Shown here: one piece after another, positions 28,089 to 37,637 of the stretch | Layout: every line of letters begins with the position of its first letter | Position numbering within the stretch: position 1 is the first letter of the stretch | NCBI GenBank assembly: GCA_963710665.1 | Contig: CAVQBC010000006.1 | Span: 682,001 to 746,000 of the forward strand | Source of the DNA: CAVQBC01 sp963710665 | GTDB taxonomy: Bacteria > Actinomycetota > Thermoleophilia > Solirubrobacterales > Solirubrobacteraceae | DNA: 64,000 bases | Direction: 5' to 3' | The notes under the pieces: model-generated | Told to the model about the DNA's origin: nothing | What the model saw: the letters and a program-made list of their open reading frames with translations, nothing else | Database searches by the model: none | Program-made: the position numbers and the translations under genes

Positions 28089-29129
28089 ATGACAGGAACG
28101 TTCGAATCCAGCGAGGCCGGCAGCGCATCACGGGCGGCGACCGCCGTCCAGCTCATCACCGTCATCGCCCCGCTGCGCAACGAGGCGGACAACGTCGACG
28201 GGTTCGTGGTCGACCTCGAGTCGCAGGACTTCGAGGGCGACGTGGAGGTGCTGGTGGCCGACGGCGGGTCGACGGACGGCTCGCCGGAGCGGCTCGCGCG
28301 CGCCGCGGCGGCCGCCGGGGTCTCGCTCCGCGTGCTCGAGAACCCCGAGCGGATCGTCTCGACGGGGCTCAACCGCTGCATCGGGGCCGCCCGCGGCCAG
28401 CTGATCGTGCGCATGGACTGCCACTCGCGCTACCCGTCGGACTACCTGCGCCACTGCGCCACGGCCGCGCTGGCGACCGGGGCGTGGAACGTCGGCGGGG
28501 TGCTCGAGCCCAGCGGCATCACGCGCACCGAGCGCGCCGTGGCGTGCGCGATGGACAGCCCGTTCGGCGGCATCGGGTGGACGAGCGCGGCCTCGCGGCC
28601 CGAGCGCTCCGAGGTCGACACGCTGACGTTCGGCGCCTTCCGTCCGCACGTGTTCAGCAGGGTCGGCCTGTTCGACGAGCGCTTCGTGCGCAACCAGGAC
28701 GACGAGCTCAACGTACGCATCCGCCGGGCCGGCGGGCGCGTCGTGCTCGACCCGTCGATCCGGGTGCTGTACCGGCCGCGCGGGAGCCTGCGCGGCGTCT
28801 CGCGCCAGTACTACGACTACGGCCGCTGGAAGGTGCCGGTGATGCGCAAGCACCGCCAGGTGCTGAGCCCGCGCAGCCTCACGCCGCTGGCCTTCGTCGT
28901 CGCCACCGTGCTGCTCGCCGTCGCCGCCCCGTTCTCGGAGAGCGCCCGCTGGCTGCTCGGCGCCGAGCTCGGGGTCTACGTGGCCGGCGCGCTGGTGTTC
29001 GGCGCCGCCGCGCTCCGCCGCCGCGGGGAGCCCATCCGGCTGCTGCCGCGCGTGCTCGCGACCTACCCGGCGTTCCACGTCGCCTACGGGGTGGGGATGG
29101 CGGTCGGGTTCGTGCGCGGCGCGCGCTAG
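28089..29129 (+). CDS. Glycosyltransferase family 2, membrane-associated
   Basis: A 346-residue GT-A transferase. Nucleotide-sugar site: VIAPLRNEADNVDGFVVDL, then VLVADGGSTDGSP and the metal-binding MDCHSRYPSDY (replacing DxD by DCH). Acceptor and catalytic region: NQDDELNVRIRRAGGRVV and the tail QYYDYGRWKVPVMRKH. The C-terminal 85 residues hold two or three hydrophobic helices, so it sits at the membrane. It is a relative of the transferase at 36570-37637 (same DGGSTD, DEDxEL and QY.RYGRWK-like elements). It follows aroF by 43 bases. Confidence 0.88.
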   Translation: MTGTFESSEAGSASRAATAVQLITVIAPLRNEADNVDGFVVDLESQDFEGDVEVLVADGGSTDGSPERLARAAAAAGVSLRVLENPERIVSTGLNRCIGAARGQLIVRMDCHSRYPSDYLRHCATAALATGAWNVGGVLEPSGITRTERAVACAMDSPFGGIGWTSAASRPERSEVDTLTFGAFRPHVFSRVGLFDERFVRNQDDELNVRIRRAGGRVVLDPSIRVLYRPRGSLRGVSRQYYDYGRWKVPVMRKHRQVLSPRSLTPLAFVVATVLLAVAAPFSESARWLLGAELGVYVAGALVFGAAALRRRGEPIRLLPRVLATYPAFHVAYGVGMAVGFVRGAR

Positions 29130-29134
29130 CCGCG

Positions 29135-29911
29135 ATGGCGACGCGGTCCCTCATGTACCACGACGTGTGCCGAGGCGCCGTGGACGAGACCGGCTTCCGC
29201 GGGCCCGGACCGGGGCGCTACAAGGTCTCGCGCGCGCGGTTCGGCGAGCACCTCGAGGCGCTCGCGGCCGCCTGCGGCGCACCGCCCTCGATCGCGAACG
29301 CGGGCGGGCTGGGTGACCGCTGGATGCTCACCTTCGACGACGGCGGCGCCGGCGCGCTGGACGCCGCGCGGGACCTCGCGCGGCGTCGCTGGCGCGGGCA
29401 CTTCTTCGTCGTGCCCACGCTCGTCGGAACGCCGGGCTTCCTCGAGTGGGGCGAGGTGCGCGAGATCGCCGCGATGGGCCACGTGATCGGCTCGCACTCG
29501 CACACCCATCCCCCGCGCATCTCCGCCTGCACGCCGCAGGAGCAGCACGACGAGTGGCGCCGCAGCACGGAGGCCATCGCCGAGCGCGTCGGTGCGCCCG
29601 TGACCGTCGCGAGCGTTCCCGGCGGCTACGCCTCGCGGCCGGTCGCCCAGGCGGCCGCCGCCGCCGGGGTGGAGGTGCTCTTCACCTCCACGCCCACCGC
29701 GCGCTCGGCGACGGTGGACGGCTGCCTCGTGCTCGGCCGCTACGCGATCCTCCACGACACCCCCGCGGCGCGCGCCGCGCAGGCCGCGGCGGGCCACACG
29801 GCGCCGTGGCTCGCTCAGCGGGCGTCATGGCAGGCCCGTGCCGTGGTCAAGCGGGTCGCGGGTCCGCACTACCTGCGGCTGCGCTCGGCGATGCTCGCGC
29901 GCGAGCGATGA
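29135..29911 (+). CDS. Polysaccharide deacetylase family protein
   Basis: A 258-residue NodB-fold protein. MATRSLMYHDVC opens the fold; motif 1 is WMLTFDDGGAGALDAA (catalytic Asp pair FDDG), motif 2 HVIGSHSHTHPPRIS with H-x3-H metal ligands, and motif 3 ASVPGGYASRPVAQAA. It is shorter than the XrtA-type enzyme at 20534-21430 and belongs to a different subgroup. Five bases separate it from the upstream glycosyltransferase, so they share a transcript. It probably acts on the same glycan or its lipid-linked intermediate. Confidence 0.86.
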   Translation: MATRSLMYHDVCRGAVDETGFRGPGPGRYKVSRARFGEHLEALAAACGAPPSIANAGGLGDRWMLTFDDGGAGALDAARDLARRRWRGHFFVVPTLVGTPGFLEWGEVREIAAMGHVIGSHSHTHPPRISACTPQEQHDEWRRSTEAIAERVGAPVTVASVPGGYASRPVAQAAAAAGVEVLFTSTPTARSATVDGCLVLGRYAILHDTPAARAAQAAAGHTAPWLAQRASWQARAVVKRVAGPHYLRLRSAMLARER

Positions 29912-29976
29912 CCGAGCCTCAACTAACCGCTTGACCGGGGCCGCCGGACCGGCCGGGCCGTAGCCTTCGCGACGCG

Positions 29977-30066
29977 ATGGACCGCTCGACCTGGCACGAC
30001 GCCACCCCGAGACAGCGCAGCGGGTGGTGCGCACGGACGGAAGCGGCCGGCGAGAGCCCGCAGTGA
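29977..30066 (+). CDS. Possible 29-residue leader ORF
   Basis: An ATG at 29977 opens a frame (MDRSTWHDATPRQRSGW core) whose TGA overlaps the likely GTG start of the glycosyltransferase (GTGA at 30063-30066). A TAGCCT that could be a -10 element lies 9 bases before the ATG, which would make the mRNA nearly leaderless. It may be a translationally coupled leader or the true N-terminus displaced by a frameshift. Low support. Confidence 0.25.
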   Translation: MDRSTWHDATPRQRSGWCARTEAAGESPQ

Positions 30067-31240
30067 GCGGGGAATCGCTGCGCGATTCCCTTGGGAGTTC
30101 GGCTGCGCCGAACATCCCGGCCGCGACGGTCGGGCAGTACCGGGTTCGCCACCTGACCTCGGTCCACGCGGTCTCGGACACGCGCATCCTGCACAAGGAG
30201 TGCAAGGGCCTCGCGCAGGCGGGGTACGACATCGCGCTCATCGCGTGCCACGACCGCGACGAGACGGTGGCGGGCGTGAGGATCCTCGCGCTCGACCGGC
30301 CCCGCAACCGCTTCGACCGGGCGACCCGGGTCGGCTGGAACCTCTTCCGGCGTGCGCGGCGCGAGCGCGCCCGCATCTACCACCTGCACGACCCCGAGCT
30401 GCTGTGGGTCGGGTTCCTCCTCAAGCTGGGCGGCGCGCGCGTCGTCTACGACGTCCACGAGGAGTACCCGAAGCAGATCATGAACAAGTTCTGGATCCCG
30501 TCCTGGGCCAAGTGGTTCCTGGCCAACGGGGCGAAGCTCGCGGAGCGCATCGCGGGCCGGGTGCTCGACGCGATGGTGGTCGCCACCCCGACCATCGCGG
30601 CCAACTTCCCGGCCGGGAAGACCATCGTGGTGCAGAACTTCCCGGAGGCGACGGTGGCGCATACCAACGGGCACACCGTGCCCTTCGAGGAGCGCGAGTT
30701 CGCGTTCGCCTACACGGGCGGGCTCACGGAGGCGCAGGGCCTGCGCGAGATGATGGAGGCCTATGCGCTGCTGCCGCCGGGCCTCAGCGGGCACCGTCGC
30801 CGGCCGCTTCGACCAGGACGCGCTCGAGGCGGAGATCCGCGCGGGCGAGGGATGGAAGCGCGTGAGCTTCCACGGCCAGGTCGACCGCGACGGGGTGATG
30901 GCCACGATCCGCAGCGCGCGCTGCGGCGTCGTCGTGGACCGCGGGATCAGCAACTACCTCGAGGCCTACTCGACGAAGATGTTCGAGTACATGGCCTGCG
31001 GCGTGCCCGTGGTCGCCTCCGAACTTCCCGCTGTGGGTGCGGCTGATGACCGAGGCCGACTGCGGCGTGCTCGTCGACCCGTCCGACCCCCCCGCCATCG
31101 CCGAGGCGATCCGCTCGCTGGCGGACGATCCCGCGGAGGCGCGCCGGCTCGGCGAGAACGGCCGGCAGGCCATCCTGCACCGCTTCAACTGGGAGCACGA
31201 GCTCGCGAAGCTCGAGGACCTCTACGGGAGGCTCGCGTGA
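30063..31240 (+). CDS. Glycosyltransferase family 4 (GT-B), two frame breaks
   Basis: About 392 codons. The N-terminal GT-B domain reads RHLTSVHAVSDTRILHKECKGL, YHLHDPELLWVGFLLK and VYDVHEEYPKQIMNKFW. The frame then shifts near 30780-30790 to continue TVAGRFDQDALEAEIRAGEGW ... YSTKMFEYMACGVPVVAS (E-x7-E donor motif), and again near 31018-31025 to PLWVRLMTEADCGVLVDPSD ... EDLYGRLA. Removing one base at each place joins the pieces without loss, so the gene is either recently mutated or affected by sequence errors. The GTG at 30063 puts a palindromic repeat (30070-30118) in frame at the N-terminus. The TGA overlaps the next GTG. Confidence 0.78.
30070..30118. repeat. Palindromic repeat element, copy A
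   Basis: Two adjacent hairpins: GGGAATCG / CGATTCCC (30070-30077, 30083-30090) and GGGAGTTCGGC / GCCGAACATCCC (30093-30103, 30107-30118). The second carries the core GGGAGTTCGG shared with repeats at 56.3, 61.1 and 63.1 kb. The element lies at the extreme 5' end of the glycosyltransferase frame and is translated as GESLRDSLGSSAAPN if the GTG at 30063 is used. Confidence 0.6.
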
Positions 31241-31878
31241 TCTTCACGCCCAGCCGCGTGCTCGTGCTCGCGCCCCACACCGACGACGCGGAGCTCGGCT
31301 GCGGCGGCACGATGGCACGCTGGATCGACGAGGGCGCGGCGATGCACGCCGCGGTCTTCTCCACCGCCGAGACGTCGCTGCCCCCCGGCTCGAAGGCCTA
31401 CCGGCTCAAGGACGAGTGCCACCTCGCGCTCGACCAGCTCGAGGTCCCGCGCGAGAACCGCTTCATCTACAACTATCCGGTCCGCGAGCTCGGCTACCAC
31501 CGCCAGGAGGTCCTCGAGGAGATGGTGAGCCTCGCGCGCGACCTCCAGCCCGACGTGGTCCTCGTGCCCTCGGGGGCCGACCTCCACCAGGACCACGGCG
31601 TCGTCTACCAGGAGAGCCTGCGCGCCTTCCGCCACCTCACCGTGATGGGCTACGAGCTGCCGTGGAACCACATCACGTTCTCGACCGAGGCGTTCGTCGT
31701 GCTCGAGGAGCAGCACATCCGCCGCAAGTGGGCGGCGCTGATGAAGTACGACAGCCAGGTGGAGATCAAGCGCCCGTACTTCCGCTACGAGGCGATCGAG
31801 GCGATGGCGCGCGTGCGCGGCCTGCAGATCAAGGCCAACTTCGCCGAGGCGTTCGAGCTGATCCGGATCCGCCTGTGA
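31237..31878 (+). CDS. PIG-L/LmbE family deacetylase
   Basis: A 213-residue zinc deacetylase. The metal site PHTDDAELGCGG (a PHxDDxE variant) lies near residue 13, and the second metal ligand is in GADLHQDHGVVYQ near residue 115 (HxDH-type). PIG-L proteins remove acetyl from N-acetylglucosamine in glycolipids or thiols. The GTG start overlaps the stop of the glycosyltransferase and the TGA overlaps the WbqC start, giving a tightly coupled three-gene unit. It likely edits a sugar made by the same operon. Confidence 0.87.
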   Translation: MIFTPSRVLVLAPHTDDAELGCGGTMARWIDEGAAMHAAVFSTAETSLPPGSKAYRLKDECHLALDQLEVPRENRFIYNYPVRELGYHRQEVLEEMVSLARDLQPDVVLVPSGADLHQDHGVVYQESLRAFRHLTVMGYELPWNHITFSTEAFVVLEEQHIRRKWAALMKYDSQVEIKRPYFRYEAIEAMARVRGLQIKANFAEAFELIRIRL

Positions 31879-32591
31879 TCGTCACGGCGCACCAGCCCAA
31901 CTTCGCGCCCTGGCTGGGGTTCTTCGACAAGATGCGCCACGCGGACGCCTTCGTGGTGCTCGACACCGTGCCGTACACGAAGCGCAGCCTGCAGAACCGC
32001 GTGCGCATCAAGGGGCCGAACGGGCCGCAGTGGCTCACGGTCCCGGTCGTCACCAAGGGCCGCTACGGGCAGCCGACGCTCGAGGTGATGATCGACGAGG
32101 AGACGGATTGGCGGGACGCGCACCGCCGCACGCTGCAGGGCGTCCTCGGGCGCGCGCCGCACCGCGACGAGCTGATGAGCGTGCTCGAGCCGGTCTACTC
32201 GGCGCCCGGCCTGAGCCGGCTGGTGGACTTCAACATGGCGCTCATCCGGGAGGTGGTGGCCCGCTTCGGCATCTCGACCCCGCTCGTCATGGCCTCCGAC
32301 CTCCCGCCCACCGACGCCCACGCCACGCAGCTGCTCGGCGAGCTCACCCGGGCGGCCGGCGGCGACGTGTACCTGTCGGGCCCGAGCGGGCGCGACTACC
32401 TCGAGCCGGCGCTGCTCGGGCCGCTCGGCGTGGAGCTCCGCTACCACGAGTTCCAGCCCTTCGAGTACCCCCAGCTGTTCGGCGAGTTCGCCGGCGGCCT
32501 GAGCTGCCTCGACTACATCGCGAACGTCGGCTTGGAGCCGTGGGGCGACGGGTCGGCGGCGGCGGAGCCGGCGCACGCGCGCGACGGCTGA
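31875..32591 (+). CDS. WbqC family protein
   Basis: A 238-residue member of the WbqC-like family (PF08889): VTAHQPNFAPWLGFFDKMRHADAFVVLDTVPYTKRSLQNR at the N-terminus (given in part), WLTVPV, SDLPPTDAHATQLLGELTRAAGGDVYLSGPSGRDYL and FEYPQLFGEF. The family occurs in O-antigen and capsule loci and is thought to attach amino acids or other acyl groups to sugars, but no mechanism is firmly established. GTG start within the GTGA overlap with the PIG-L gene. Its TGA directly abuts the stop of the convergent deacetylase. Confidence 0.85.
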   Translation: MIVTAHQPNFAPWLGFFDKMRHADAFVVLDTVPYTKRSLQNRVRIKGPNGPQWLTVPVVTKGRYGQPTLEVMIDEETDWRDAHRRTLQGVLGRAPHRDELMSVLEPVYSAPGLSRLVDFNMALIREVVARFGISTPLVMASDLPPTDAHATQLLGELTRAAGGDVYLSGPSGRDYLEPALLGPLGVELRYHEFQPFEYPQLFGEFAGGLSCLDYIANVGLEPWGDGSAAAEPAHARDG

Positions 32592-34005
32592 TCAGCCGAG
32601 GCCGTCGACCATCGAGGCGTAGAACCGGTGCTCCCGAGCCGTACGCAGCACCTCGTTGTTGTGCCACAGGATGCCCAGGCACCCCTGGTAGCGCCGGCAT
32701 TCGCGGGCGATGTCGGAGACCTTCGCGCGCGCCTGCTCCCGGGAGAGCCCCATGTAGCGCGAACAGCGTGACGTCCATGACCTGGAACGGGCGCTCCTGC
32801 AGGTCGAGCGCCCGGCGGTGCTCGAGGTCGAAGGCGCGGTACGGGTGGCAGGTCCCGGTGCGGAACCCCACCGCCTCCGCGTAGGCGAGCGTGCAGTCGT
32901 AGTCGAGGCCGGCCTCGCTCCAGTTGCGCCACGTCACCGGGTTCGCCCACTGGAGGAAGTGCTGCCGGCCGCCCCAGCGCTCCTGGACGACGCCCTCGGC
33001 GTCCGCGACCGCGCGCAGCCGGGCGAACTGCTCGGCGGTGCGCCCCGCGTCGCGGTAGGTCCCGAAGCCGGGGTGCAGGCCGACCTCGTGGCCGCGCCGG
33101 TGGACGTGGCCGATGAGCCGGCGGATCCACGGATGCTCGACGACGTAGTAGGCGCCCTCGCCCGCGTCGACCCGGGGGCTGGCGAGGAAGTAGAACGCGC
33201 TGCGCAGCCCGTTGCGCTCGCTGACGTCCATCATGAAGTCGAAGGTGTTGTGGGGGTCGAGGCGCCGGTCGCCGCGCCGCGCGGCGACGAGCGAGCGCGC
33301 CCGGCGCACGGCCAGCAGGGGGTCCTTGCGCAGCGCCAGGTCGCCCGCGAACTGGCGCGCGATCAGCGCGGGCCCGCGGCCGAGCCGCGCCAGCGGGTCG
33401 TCGACGTCGTGGGTGAGCGCGACCTCGAAGGCGCGCGGACGGCGCCGCAGCCGCGGCCACACCGCCGCCAGGGCGCTCCACAGCAGCTCCACGTAGGCGT
33501 CGACGAGCGGGATCTCGAGGAAGCCCTCGCGGGCGGCGACCGACGCCGCGGCCGGGAAGCGGTCGTGCGCGCCCCGGTCGGGCACGACCAGCTCCTCGTA
33601 GCGGGTGAGCATGAAGAACGCGCTGCCGAACACGTCGACGCGCAGCCGCACCTGACGACGGCCCACCTCCCCGGCCTCGAGCAGCCGCTCCCCCGTGCGG
33701 GCGCCTTCGCCGTAGAGCACCGGCAGGCGCTCGCCCGCCGCCGGCGCGACGGCCACGCCCTCGGCCAGCGGCGTGGCGGGAAGCGACGCCGCGGTGAGCC
33801 AGTCGCGCTCGGGCGTCGCGAACAGCACGTCGGGGACGGCCACCGCGGGGCCTGGCGGCTCGCCGTCGAGGCGCAGGCGCACCTCGCGCCCCGGCCGCGT
33901 CTCGAGGCGGTAGTCGAGGCCGAGCCAGTCCGCGAGCACGACGTCGAGCACGTAGCGGCGCTCGGCCTCGTAGCCGGCCGGCGCCTCGACGACGAGCGTC
34001 GTCAT
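32592..34005 (-). CDS. Polysaccharide deacetylase with N-terminal DUF7033-like domain, one frame break
   Basis: About 471 codons. The first 180 residues form an N-terminal domain (AERRYVLDVVLADWLGLDYRL ... DVFGSAFFMLTRYEEL) seen in DUF7033 deacetylases. The NodB-like part has the motif EVALTHDVDDPL, HRRGHEVGLHPGFGTY and RQHFLQWANPVTWRNWSEAG. Near 32758-32766 one extra base shifts the frame; beyond it the expected ending reads YMGLSREQARAKVSDIAREC ... LGILWHNNEVL ... YASMVDGLG and stops at 32592. So the real gene ends back to back with wbqC. It probably acts in the same glycan pathway. Confidence 0.78.
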
Positions 34006-34043
34006 CCCCTGCCCCGCTCCGCGTCGATCATCCGGGCGGCCTC

Positions 34044-35060
34044 ATGAACGACGGGCAGGCTCGCACACCCGCCCCGCCGGCCGCCGGCGCCAACTCGATC
34101 TTCCAGCAGCCGTGGTGGCTCGACGCGATGGCCCCCGGCCAGTGGGACGAGGTCCGCGTGGAGCGCGGCGGCCGGACGGTCGCGCGTCTCCCCTACGTGG
34201 CGCGCGGCCCGCGCCGCATGCGCGTGCTGACCCAGCCGCCGCTCACCCAGACGCTCGGCCCGTGGGTCGAGCGCGAGGAGGGCAGCAAGCCGTCCACCGC
34301 GCTCTCGGACGAGCACGAGCTGCTCGCCGCGCTCGAGGCCGGGCTCCCCGAGGCGCAGGCCTTCCACCAGGGGTTCTCCCCCACGATGCGCAACGCGCTC
34401 CCCTTCCACTGGGCGGGCTACCGGCTCGAGGTCCGCTACACGTACCGGCTCGAGGGCCTGGGCTCGGAGGAGGCCCTGTGGGACGGCCTCGCCGGCAACA
34501 TCCGCCGCGAGATCCGCAAGGCCCGCAAGCGGGTCGAGGTCCGCGACGACCTCGGGCTCGACCGCTTCTACGACGTCTACGCCAAGACGTTCGCGCGCCA
34601 GGGCGTCGAGGTGCCCGACGCGTTCGCCACGATCGCCCGCCTCGACGCCGCCTGCGCGGCGCACGACGCGCGCGCGATGCTGTTCGCCACCGACGACGCC
34701 GGGCGCGTCCACGCCGTGTCCTACGCCGTGTGGGACCGCAGCGCCGCCTACTACCTGATGGGCGGCGGCGACCCGGAGCTGCGGACGAGCGGCGCGAGCA
34801 GCCTGCTCATGTGGGAGGCGATCATGCGGGCGCGGGCGGTGAGCGACGTCTTCGACTTCGAGGGCTCGATGCTGCAGCCGGTCGAGCGCTTCTTCCGGTC
34901 CTTCGGCGGCCGCCAGACGCCGTACCTGTGGGTCAGCCGGTCGAGCCGCGCGGCCCGGGCCGCCCTGGCGCTCCGCGGAGCGTGGGGGAGCCACGTCCGT
35001 ACCATCCCACGGACACGCGCAAGGAGGCGGAGTGAGAAAGCACGACGGCGAGACCCGTGA
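34044..35060 (+). CDS. FemAB/GNAT-like aminoacyl- or acyltransferase
   Basis: A 338-residue double-GNAT protein of the FemAB-related class. N-terminal half: IFQQPWWLDAMAPGQWDEVRV; C-terminal half: NIRREIRKARKRVEVRDDLGL, then AYYLMGGGDPELRTSGASSLLMWEAI and FDFEGSMLQPVERFFRSFGG. This matches the FemAB-family proteins found in exopolysaccharide (XrtA/PEP-CTERM) loci, which are thought to transfer an acyl or aminoacyl group to glycan sugars. Its end overlaps the flippase start by 29 bases, so the two are co-translated. It diverges from the deacetylase by 38 bases. Confidence 0.83.
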   Translation: MNDGQARTPAPPAAGANSIFQQPWWLDAMAPGQWDEVRVERGGRTVARLPYVARGPRRMRVLTQPPLTQTLGPWVEREEGSKPSTALSDEHELLAALEAGLPEAQAFHQGFSPTMRNALPFHWAGYRLEVRYTYRLEGLGSEEALWDGLAGNIRREIRKARKRVEVRDDLGLDRFYDVYAKTFARQGVEVPDAFATIARLDAACAAHDARAMLFATDDAGRVHAVSYAVWDRSAAYYLMGGGDPELRTSGASSLLMWEAIMRARAVSDVFDFEGSMLQPVERFFRSFGGRQTPYLWVSRSSRAARAALALRGAWGSHVRTIPRTRARRRSEKARRRDP

Positions 35061-36573
35061 CGGTACGGAAGCGGTGCCCGGGGCCGGCTCCAACGGCGGC
35101 CGCGAGAACGGCTCCGCCGATCTCGGCGCAGCGCGGGGACGCCGCGGCGGCGCCGTGAGCATCGCCGCGGCTCCGGACGACGCCGCCGCGCTGACCGGCA
35201 CGTCCGTCGCCCCGACCCCGCCCTCCCGCTCATCGTCCGAGGACGACGAGGACGGCGGCGTCCGCGCGTTCCGCTCGCCGGCGATCGCCACGAGCAGCGC
35301 CGAGGCGCTGATCTTCCGCTGCCTGCAGACGGTGGCGCTCGTACTGCTCGTCATCGTCACCGGCCGGCTCATGGAGCCCGAGGGCCGCGGCCTGTTCGCC
35401 CTCGCCTCGCTCGCGGTGACGCTGTGCGGGATCCCGCTCGGCGGGGTCTGGCTGGCCAACGGCGTCGAGCTGGCCCGCGCCCGCGCGACGCCGCGCGAGA
35501 TCCTCGGCGCCTCGGTCGTGCTCGCCGTGGTCGGCGGGATCGCGACCGGGCTGATCGCGCTCGCCATCGCCCCGCTGCTCGGCGACCGCTGGTGGCTGAT
35601 CGCGCTGCCGGCCGCCGTGACCCCGTTCCAGCTGCTCGGCACCTACCTCCAGGGCCTCTACACCGCGCTCGGCCACATCCGGGCGGTGAACATCATCGCG
35701 CTCGGGCGCGCGGTCCTGCCGCTCGTGTTCATCACGCCGCCCCTGCTCGCCGGGGCCTCCTCGCAGCTCGCGATCGCGTTCTGGACGCTGTCGTTCGCCG
35801 CCACGGCGATCCTCGCCTTCTTCCCGCTGCGCTCCCTGCTCGGCGGGCCCTCGCTGCCCAAGGACCGCCGCCTGTACCGGCGCGTCGTCAGCTACGGCAT
35901 GAAGCTGTCGGGCACCAACGCGATCAAGATGGTCAACGAGCGCCTCGGCCTGCTGGCGCTCGGCATCTTCGCCACCGACGCCGCCGTCGGCGTCTATTCG
36001 ATCGCCGTCGCGGGGGCGCAGGTGCTCCTGCTGGTAACTGACGCGCTGGCGCTCAGCACATTTCGTAGGGTCAGCGGCGGTACCCGCGAGACCTCCGCGT
36101 CGCTGACCCTGCACACGATCCGCCACACGTCCCTGCTCGCCGCCGTCGGAGGCACGCTGCTGTTCCCCGTCGTGCTCGTCGCCGTGCCATGGGTGCTCGG
36201 GCCGGGCTACGAGGACGTGCCCTACCTGTTCGCGCTGCTGATCCCCGGCGCGGTCGGGTTCTCCATCACGATCCCGCTGTACGGCTTCTTCGAGGTCCAG
36301 GCGCTGCGCCCGCGCGTTATCGTGACCGCCGCCGGCACGGCGCTGACGCTCAACCTGGCGCTGCTGTTCGCGATGACGCCGCTGTGGGGGACGTGGGGCG
36401 CCGCGGCCGCGACCACCCTGAGCAGCATCACCGGCGCCATCATGGCCTTCCGCTACTTCCGCCACGACTCGGGGGCGACGGCCCGGGACCTGATCCCCGG
36501 CCGTGACGAGTTGCGCGAATACCTGAGCCTGGCCGGGACCCTCTTCGGCCGCCTGCGGGGTGCAGGCCGGTGA
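35032..36573 (+). CDS. Polysaccharide flippase (Wzx/MATE-like)
   Basis: A 513-residue membrane protein with 12-14 hydrophobic helices after a disordered, charged N-terminus (about 85 residues). Segments such as TSSAEALIFRCLQTVALVLLVIVTGRLM, GTYLQGLYTALGHIRAVNII and YGMKLSGTNAIKMVNERLGLLALGIFATDAAVGVYSIA are those of the MVF/oligosaccharidyl-lipid flippase superfamily. It would move lipid-linked repeat units across the membrane. A strong AAGGAGG lies just before the GTG at 35032, supporting this start although it overlaps FemAB. GTGA overlap with the next glycosyltransferase. Confidence 0.9.
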   Translation: MRKHDGETRDGTEAVPGAGSNGGRENGSADLGAARGRRGGAVSIAAAPDDAAALTGTSVAPTPPSRSSSEDDEDGGVRAFRSPAIATSSAEALIFRCLQTVALVLLVIVTGRLMEPEGRGLFALASLAVTLCGIPLGGVWLANGVELARARATPREILGASVVLAVVGGIATGLIALAIAPLLGDRWWLIALPAAVTPFQLLGTYLQGLYTALGHIRAVNIIALGRAVLPLVFITPPLLAGASSQLAIAFWTLSFAATAILAFFPLRSLLGGPSLPKDRRLYRRVVSYGMKLSGTNAIKMVNERLGLLALGIFATDAAVGVYSIAVAGAQVLLLVTDALALSTFRRVSGGTRETSASLTLHTIRHTSLLAAVGGTLLFPVVLVAVPWVLGPGYEDVPYLFALLIPGAVGFSITIPLYGFFEVQALRPRVIVTAAGTALTLNLALLFAMTPLWGTWGAAAATTLSSITGAIMAFRYFRHDSGATARDLIPGRDELREYLSLAGTLFGRLRGAGR

Positions 36574-37637
36574 GCGCCGTCGACGTGAGCGTGCTGACGC
36601 CCGTGCTCGACGAGGAGCGCGACCTCGACGGGGTGATCGCCAACATGCTCGCCCAGCGCTTCGACGGGGGCGTCGAGTTCCTGTTCATCGACGGCGGCTC
36701 GACCGACCGCAGCGCGGACATCCTCGAGGCCTGGCGGCAGCGCGACGGGCGCGTGCGCGTGCTGCGAAACCCGGCGCGCTGGACGCCGCACGCGCTCAAC
36801 ATCGGGCTGCGCGGCGCGCGCGGCGAGTTCGTCGCGCGCATGGACGCCCACACCCACTACCCCGAGACCTACCTGGCGCGCGGCGTCGAGCGGCTGCGCG
36901 CCGGGGACGCGGCCTGCGTCCTCGGCCCCCAGATCGCGGTCGGCGAGGGCCGCTGGTCGCGGCGGGTCGCCTTCGCGCTCGCCACGCCGCTGGGCGTCGG
37001 CGGCGCGCGCTTCCGCAAGCGCCTCGACCGGGACGAATGGGAGGTCGACACCGGGTTCACCGGCATCTGGCGGCGCGACACCCTGCTCGCGCAGGGCGGC
37101 TGGGACGAGGACTTCCTCAACGACCAGGACACCGAGCTCGCGGCGCGCCTGCGCGCGGCGGGCGGCCGCGTCGTCTGCGTGCAGGACATGGCCGCCGCCT
37201 ACATCCCGCGCAACAGCCTGCGCGCCCTGTCGCGCCAGTACGCGCGCTACGGGCGCTACCGCGTGAAGACGAGCCGCCTGCACCCGGAGAGCCTGCGCCG
37301 CTCCCAGCTCCTGCCGCCGGCGCTGGCCGTGACGGCCGCGAGCGCGGCCGTGGCGCCGCGCGGCCTGCGGCGGGTCGCGCGCGCGGGGCTCGCGCTGTAC
37401 GCGTCGGCGCTGCTCGCGACGTCCGCGGCGGCCGCCGTGCGCGAGGAGGAGCGGCGCCGCCTGGCCGCGTCGTTGCCGGTCGTCTACGCGACGATGCACT
37501 TCTCCTACGGCTGCGGCTTCCTGGCCGGGTGCGCGCGCGAGGGCGTCCCCGTGGAGGCCCTCCGCCAGGCGGCGGTGCCGGCGCGTCCGGAGCGCCCGGA
37601 CGATCAGCAGCCGCCGGCGCCCGACGGCCGCTCGTAG
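36570..37637 (+). CDS. Glycosyltransferase family 2, membrane-associated
   Basis: A 355-residue GT-A transferase. VSVLTPVLDEERDLDGVI, FLFIDGGSTDRSADIL and RMDAHTHYPETYLARGV form the donor site; DTGFTGIWRRDTLLAQGGWDEDFLNDQDTELAARLR the acceptor and catalytic region; SRQYARYGRYRVKTSRLHP the membrane-proximal tail, followed by two or three hydrophobic helices. It is a paralogue of the enzyme at 28089-29129. Start GTG overlaps the flippase stop. Its 3' end overlaps the convergent beta-helix gene by 34 bases. Confidence 0.88.
   Translation: MSAVDVSVLTPVLDEERDLDGVIANMLAQRFDGGVEFLFIDGGSTDRSADILEAWRQRDGRVRVLRNPARWTPHALNIGLRGARGEFVARMDAHTHYPETYLARGVERLRAGDAACVLGPQIAVGEGRWSRRVAFALATPLGVGGARFRKRLDRDEWEVDTGFTGIWRRDTLLAQGGWDEDFLNDQDTELAARLRAAGGRVVCVQDMAAAYIPRNSLRALSRQYARYGRYRVKTSRLHPESLRRSQLLPPALAVTAASAAVAPRGLRRVARAGLALYASALLATSAAAAVREEERRRLAASLPVVYATMHFSYGCGFLAGCAREGVPVEALRQAAVPARPERPDDQQPPAPDGRS

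Noticed and set aside
30780..31025. Programmed ribosomal frameshifting in the glycosyltransferase
   Set aside because: No slippery heptamer with downstream structure is evident at the two break points, and similar breaks occur in unrelated genes; sequence indels or mutation fit better.
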